43,073 nucleotides of DNA, taken from Desertibaculum subflavum. GTDB lineage: Bacteria > Pseudomonadota > Alphaproteobacteria > Ferrovibrionales > Ferrovibrionaceae. Below, piece by piece: positions 41,878-43,073 of the stretch; position 1 is the stretch's first letter, and each line of letters starts with the position of its first letter. The stretch covers positions 115,610-158,682 of the forward strand of contig QOZS01000004.1 in assembly GCA_003576705.1 (NCBI GenBank), in the 5' to 3' direction. A program made the position numbers and the translations under genes. The notes under the pieces were generated by a model, which was not told where the DNA came from, ran no database searches, and was given only the letters and a program-made list of their open reading frames with translations.

Positions 41878-42432
41878 TCAGGCCATCATCCGGGTGCCGG
41901 CGGCGCTGTCGGAGAGCAGCGGGAAGCGCTTGGGCTGGAACAGCTGGTAGTGCCACCACTCCTTCAGGTAGCAGTCCCAGCCGGCCGCGGTCATCAGGCC
42001 GAGCAGCAGCGCCCGGTTCCGCTGCGCCTCGACCGACACCTCGAGCGCGCCGTGATGCGAGAGCTCGGAGAGCGTGTCGAACGGCGTGCCCATGTCGAGG
42101 GCGCGGCCCTGGGCGTCGATCAGGGTCAGGTCCACGGCGGCGCCGCGGGAATGCGGCGAGCCCTTGCGCGGATCGGCGAAATAGGGCGAGCCGGGATTGA
42201 GGTTCCAGAACGCCCAGGCGGCCTCGGTCGGCCGGAAACCGTCGAAGACGCGGAAGCGCAGGCCGAGCGCGCCGGCGAGCGCGATCGATTTCCGCAGCAG
42301 CTCGGCCGCTTCGGGGTTGAGATAGCAGGCCGGCCGGGCGTAGATCGGGCGGCCGGCGACGTTGTCGGCGGTGGCATAGGCGATGTCGAGCTCGACATCG
42401 AAGCGGGGCGGTGCGATCTCCACCAGCAGCAT
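41878..42432 (-). CDS. ddpX: D-alanyl-D-alanine dipeptidase (DdpX/VanX family)
   Basis: The 184-residue protein has the VanX zinc site: SPHSRGAAVDLTLID (the SxHxxGxAxD motif) and EWWHYQLF (ExxxH with the catalytic Glu). The conserved FRVFDGFRPTEAAW arginine block also fits. The family cleaves D-Ala-D-Ala dipeptides for peptidoglycan recycling or, in VanX, vancomycin resistance; no other van genes are present, so the housekeeping role is likelier. No signal peptide is visible. The frame is open further upstream, inside tsaB, but the ATG at 42432 has GGAG six bases away and family-like sequence starts right there. That ATG overlaps the tsaB ATG head-to-head. Confidence 0.88.
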   Translation of the reverse strand: MLLVEIAPPRFDVELDIAYATADNVAGRPIYARPACYLNPEAAELLRKSIALAGALGLRFRVFDGFRPTEAAWAFWNLNPGSPYFADPRKGSPHSRGAAVDLTLIDAQGRALDMGTPFDTLSELSHHGALEVSVEAQRNRALLLGLMTAAGWDCYLKEWWHYQLFQPKRFPLLSDSAAGTRMMA

Positions 42433-43073
42433 GAGCGACTCCGGCAGCAAGCCCCTCAAAGTGCTCGGTCTCGACGGTGCCCTGCAAGGCTTCTCCGTCG
42501 CCGTGGCGATCGGCGACCGCTGTGCCGCGCGGCGCGCCGAGCCCGGCCCGCGCGGCCAGGCCGAGGCGATGGTGCCGATGATCCAGCAATGCCTGGACGA
42601 GGCCGGCATCGGCTTCGCCGATCTCGACGCCATTGCGGTGACGGTCGGTCCCGGCGGCTTCACCGGGCTCCGCGTCGCGCTGGCCACCGCGCGCGGCCTC
42701 AGGCTCGCGCTGGCCAAGCCAGCGGTCGGCCTCTCGACCTTGGAGGCGATCGCGGCCGGCGTGCCGGAGGCGGCCCGCGCCGGGCGCCGCATCCTCGCGG
42801 TGATCGATGCCCGCCGCGGCGAGGTCTTCGCGCAAGGCTTCGCCGCCGATCTTTCGCCGCTGACCGAGGCGATCGTGGCGAGCCCGGCCGAGGCGGCGCG
42901 GCTGGCCCTGGATCGTCTCGGCGGCCCGGTCGTGCTGGCCGGCACCGGCGAGGCGCTGGTCCTGCCGCATGCGCCGGGCGCGCTCGCCGGCATGGCCCCG
43001 GCCGAGCCGGACGCCGCCACCATTGCCCGGCTGGTCGCGCGGCGGCCGGCCCCGCCGGCCGACCTGCCGGCGC
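42431..43073 (+). CDS. tsaB: TsaB, tRNA t6A biosynthesis factor (truncated by window edge)
   Basis: The visible 214 codons, open at the right edge, give KPLKVLGLDGALQGFSVAVAIGD, then VPMIQQCLDEAGIGFADLDAIAVTVGPGGFTGLRVALATARGLRLALAKPAVGLSTLEAIA and VIDARRGEVFAQ. This is the N-terminal ASKHA-like domain of TsaB with the GPGSFTGLR-type motif (here GPGGFTGLR). TsaB works with TsaD and TsaE to add threonylcarbamoyl to A37 of tRNAs. The ATG at 42431 overlaps the ddpX ATG; a GTG at 42461 would give a shorter start nearer the usual TsaB N-terminus. Neither has a strong ribosome site. DxxxR positions beyond the edge cannot be checked. Confidence 0.88.
   Translation, partial: MSDSGSKPLKVLGLDGALQGFSVAVAIGDRCAARRAEPGPRGQAEAMVPMIQQCLDEAGIGFADLDAIAVTVGPGGFTGLRVALATARGLRLALAKPAVGLSTLEAIAAGVPEAARAGRRILAVIDARRGEVFAQGFAADLSPLTEAIVASPAEAARLALDRLGGPVVLAGTGEALVLPHAPGALAGMAPAEPDAATIARLVARRPAPPADLPA

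Overview
This 43 kb window is GC-rich chromosomal DNA, dense in genes that use ATG, GTG and TTG starts. Short dispersed palindromes sit between genes. One of them, the GGCCGGGCTTGACCCGGCC type, is common in Alphaproteobacteria. Together with the gene content (htpG, queG, tsaB, caspase-like and DUF2339 proteins), this suggests an alphaproteobacterium, perhaps a Rhodospirillales or Rhizobiales relative; the genus cannot be fixed. I see no tRNA, rRNA, CRISPR array, phage or insertion sequence, and no gene-free stretch longer than about 250 bases.

Positions 1-13200 are mixed metabolism and envelope: a partial D-2-hydroxyacid dehydrogenase, a CHRD protein, a lytic transglycosylase, an FAD-linked hydroxyacid dehydrogenase, an alpha/beta hydrolase, metY, an aryl-CoA ligase of the benzoate/2-aminobenzoate type, a secreted caspase-like protein, a large DUF2339 membrane protein, a DUF1330 protein and a LysE exporter.

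Two loci look like one nitrogen-scavenging system. At 14.2-15.4 kb a ring-opening amidohydrolase (cyanuric acid hydrolase/barbiturase family) has a perfect sigma-54 promoter consensus 36 bp upstream of its start codon. At 23.5-30.8 kb a compact minus-strand operon encodes a BMP/nucleoside-type ABC importer (binding protein, two permeases, double ATPase), a formamidase, a protein closely resembling biuret hydrolase, and a second cysteine hydrolase that could be a triuret hydrolase. This operon also has a sigma-54-like promoter at the right distance. Cyanurate to biuret to allophanate plus ammonia is the known pathway these families serve. Allophanate hydrolase is not in the window.

Positions 15.4-23.4 kb are housekeeping: a CNNM/CorC-type protein, a MarR regulator, htpG, a GST-queG-rimI operon, a methyltransferase and an MBL-fold hydrolase. 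Positions 31-36.6 kb hold an orphan OmpR-type response regulator, a kynurenine-formamidase-like hydrolase, and a five-gene operon (sterol-desaturase-like hydroxylase, rhodanese, nucleoside phosphorylase, GFA protein, methyltransferase). That operon diverges from an ArsR-rhodanese fusion regulator, with a perfect inverted repeat between them.

Positions 36.6-41.7 kb form an arsenic island: an ArsR-ArsC fusion, GAPDH and ArsJ (arsenate removal as 1-arseno-3-phosphoglycerate), then a second ArsR and a flavoprotein with a cysteine-pair tail. No As(III) efflux pump is present. The window ends with ddpX and tsaB, diverging from overlapping start codons.
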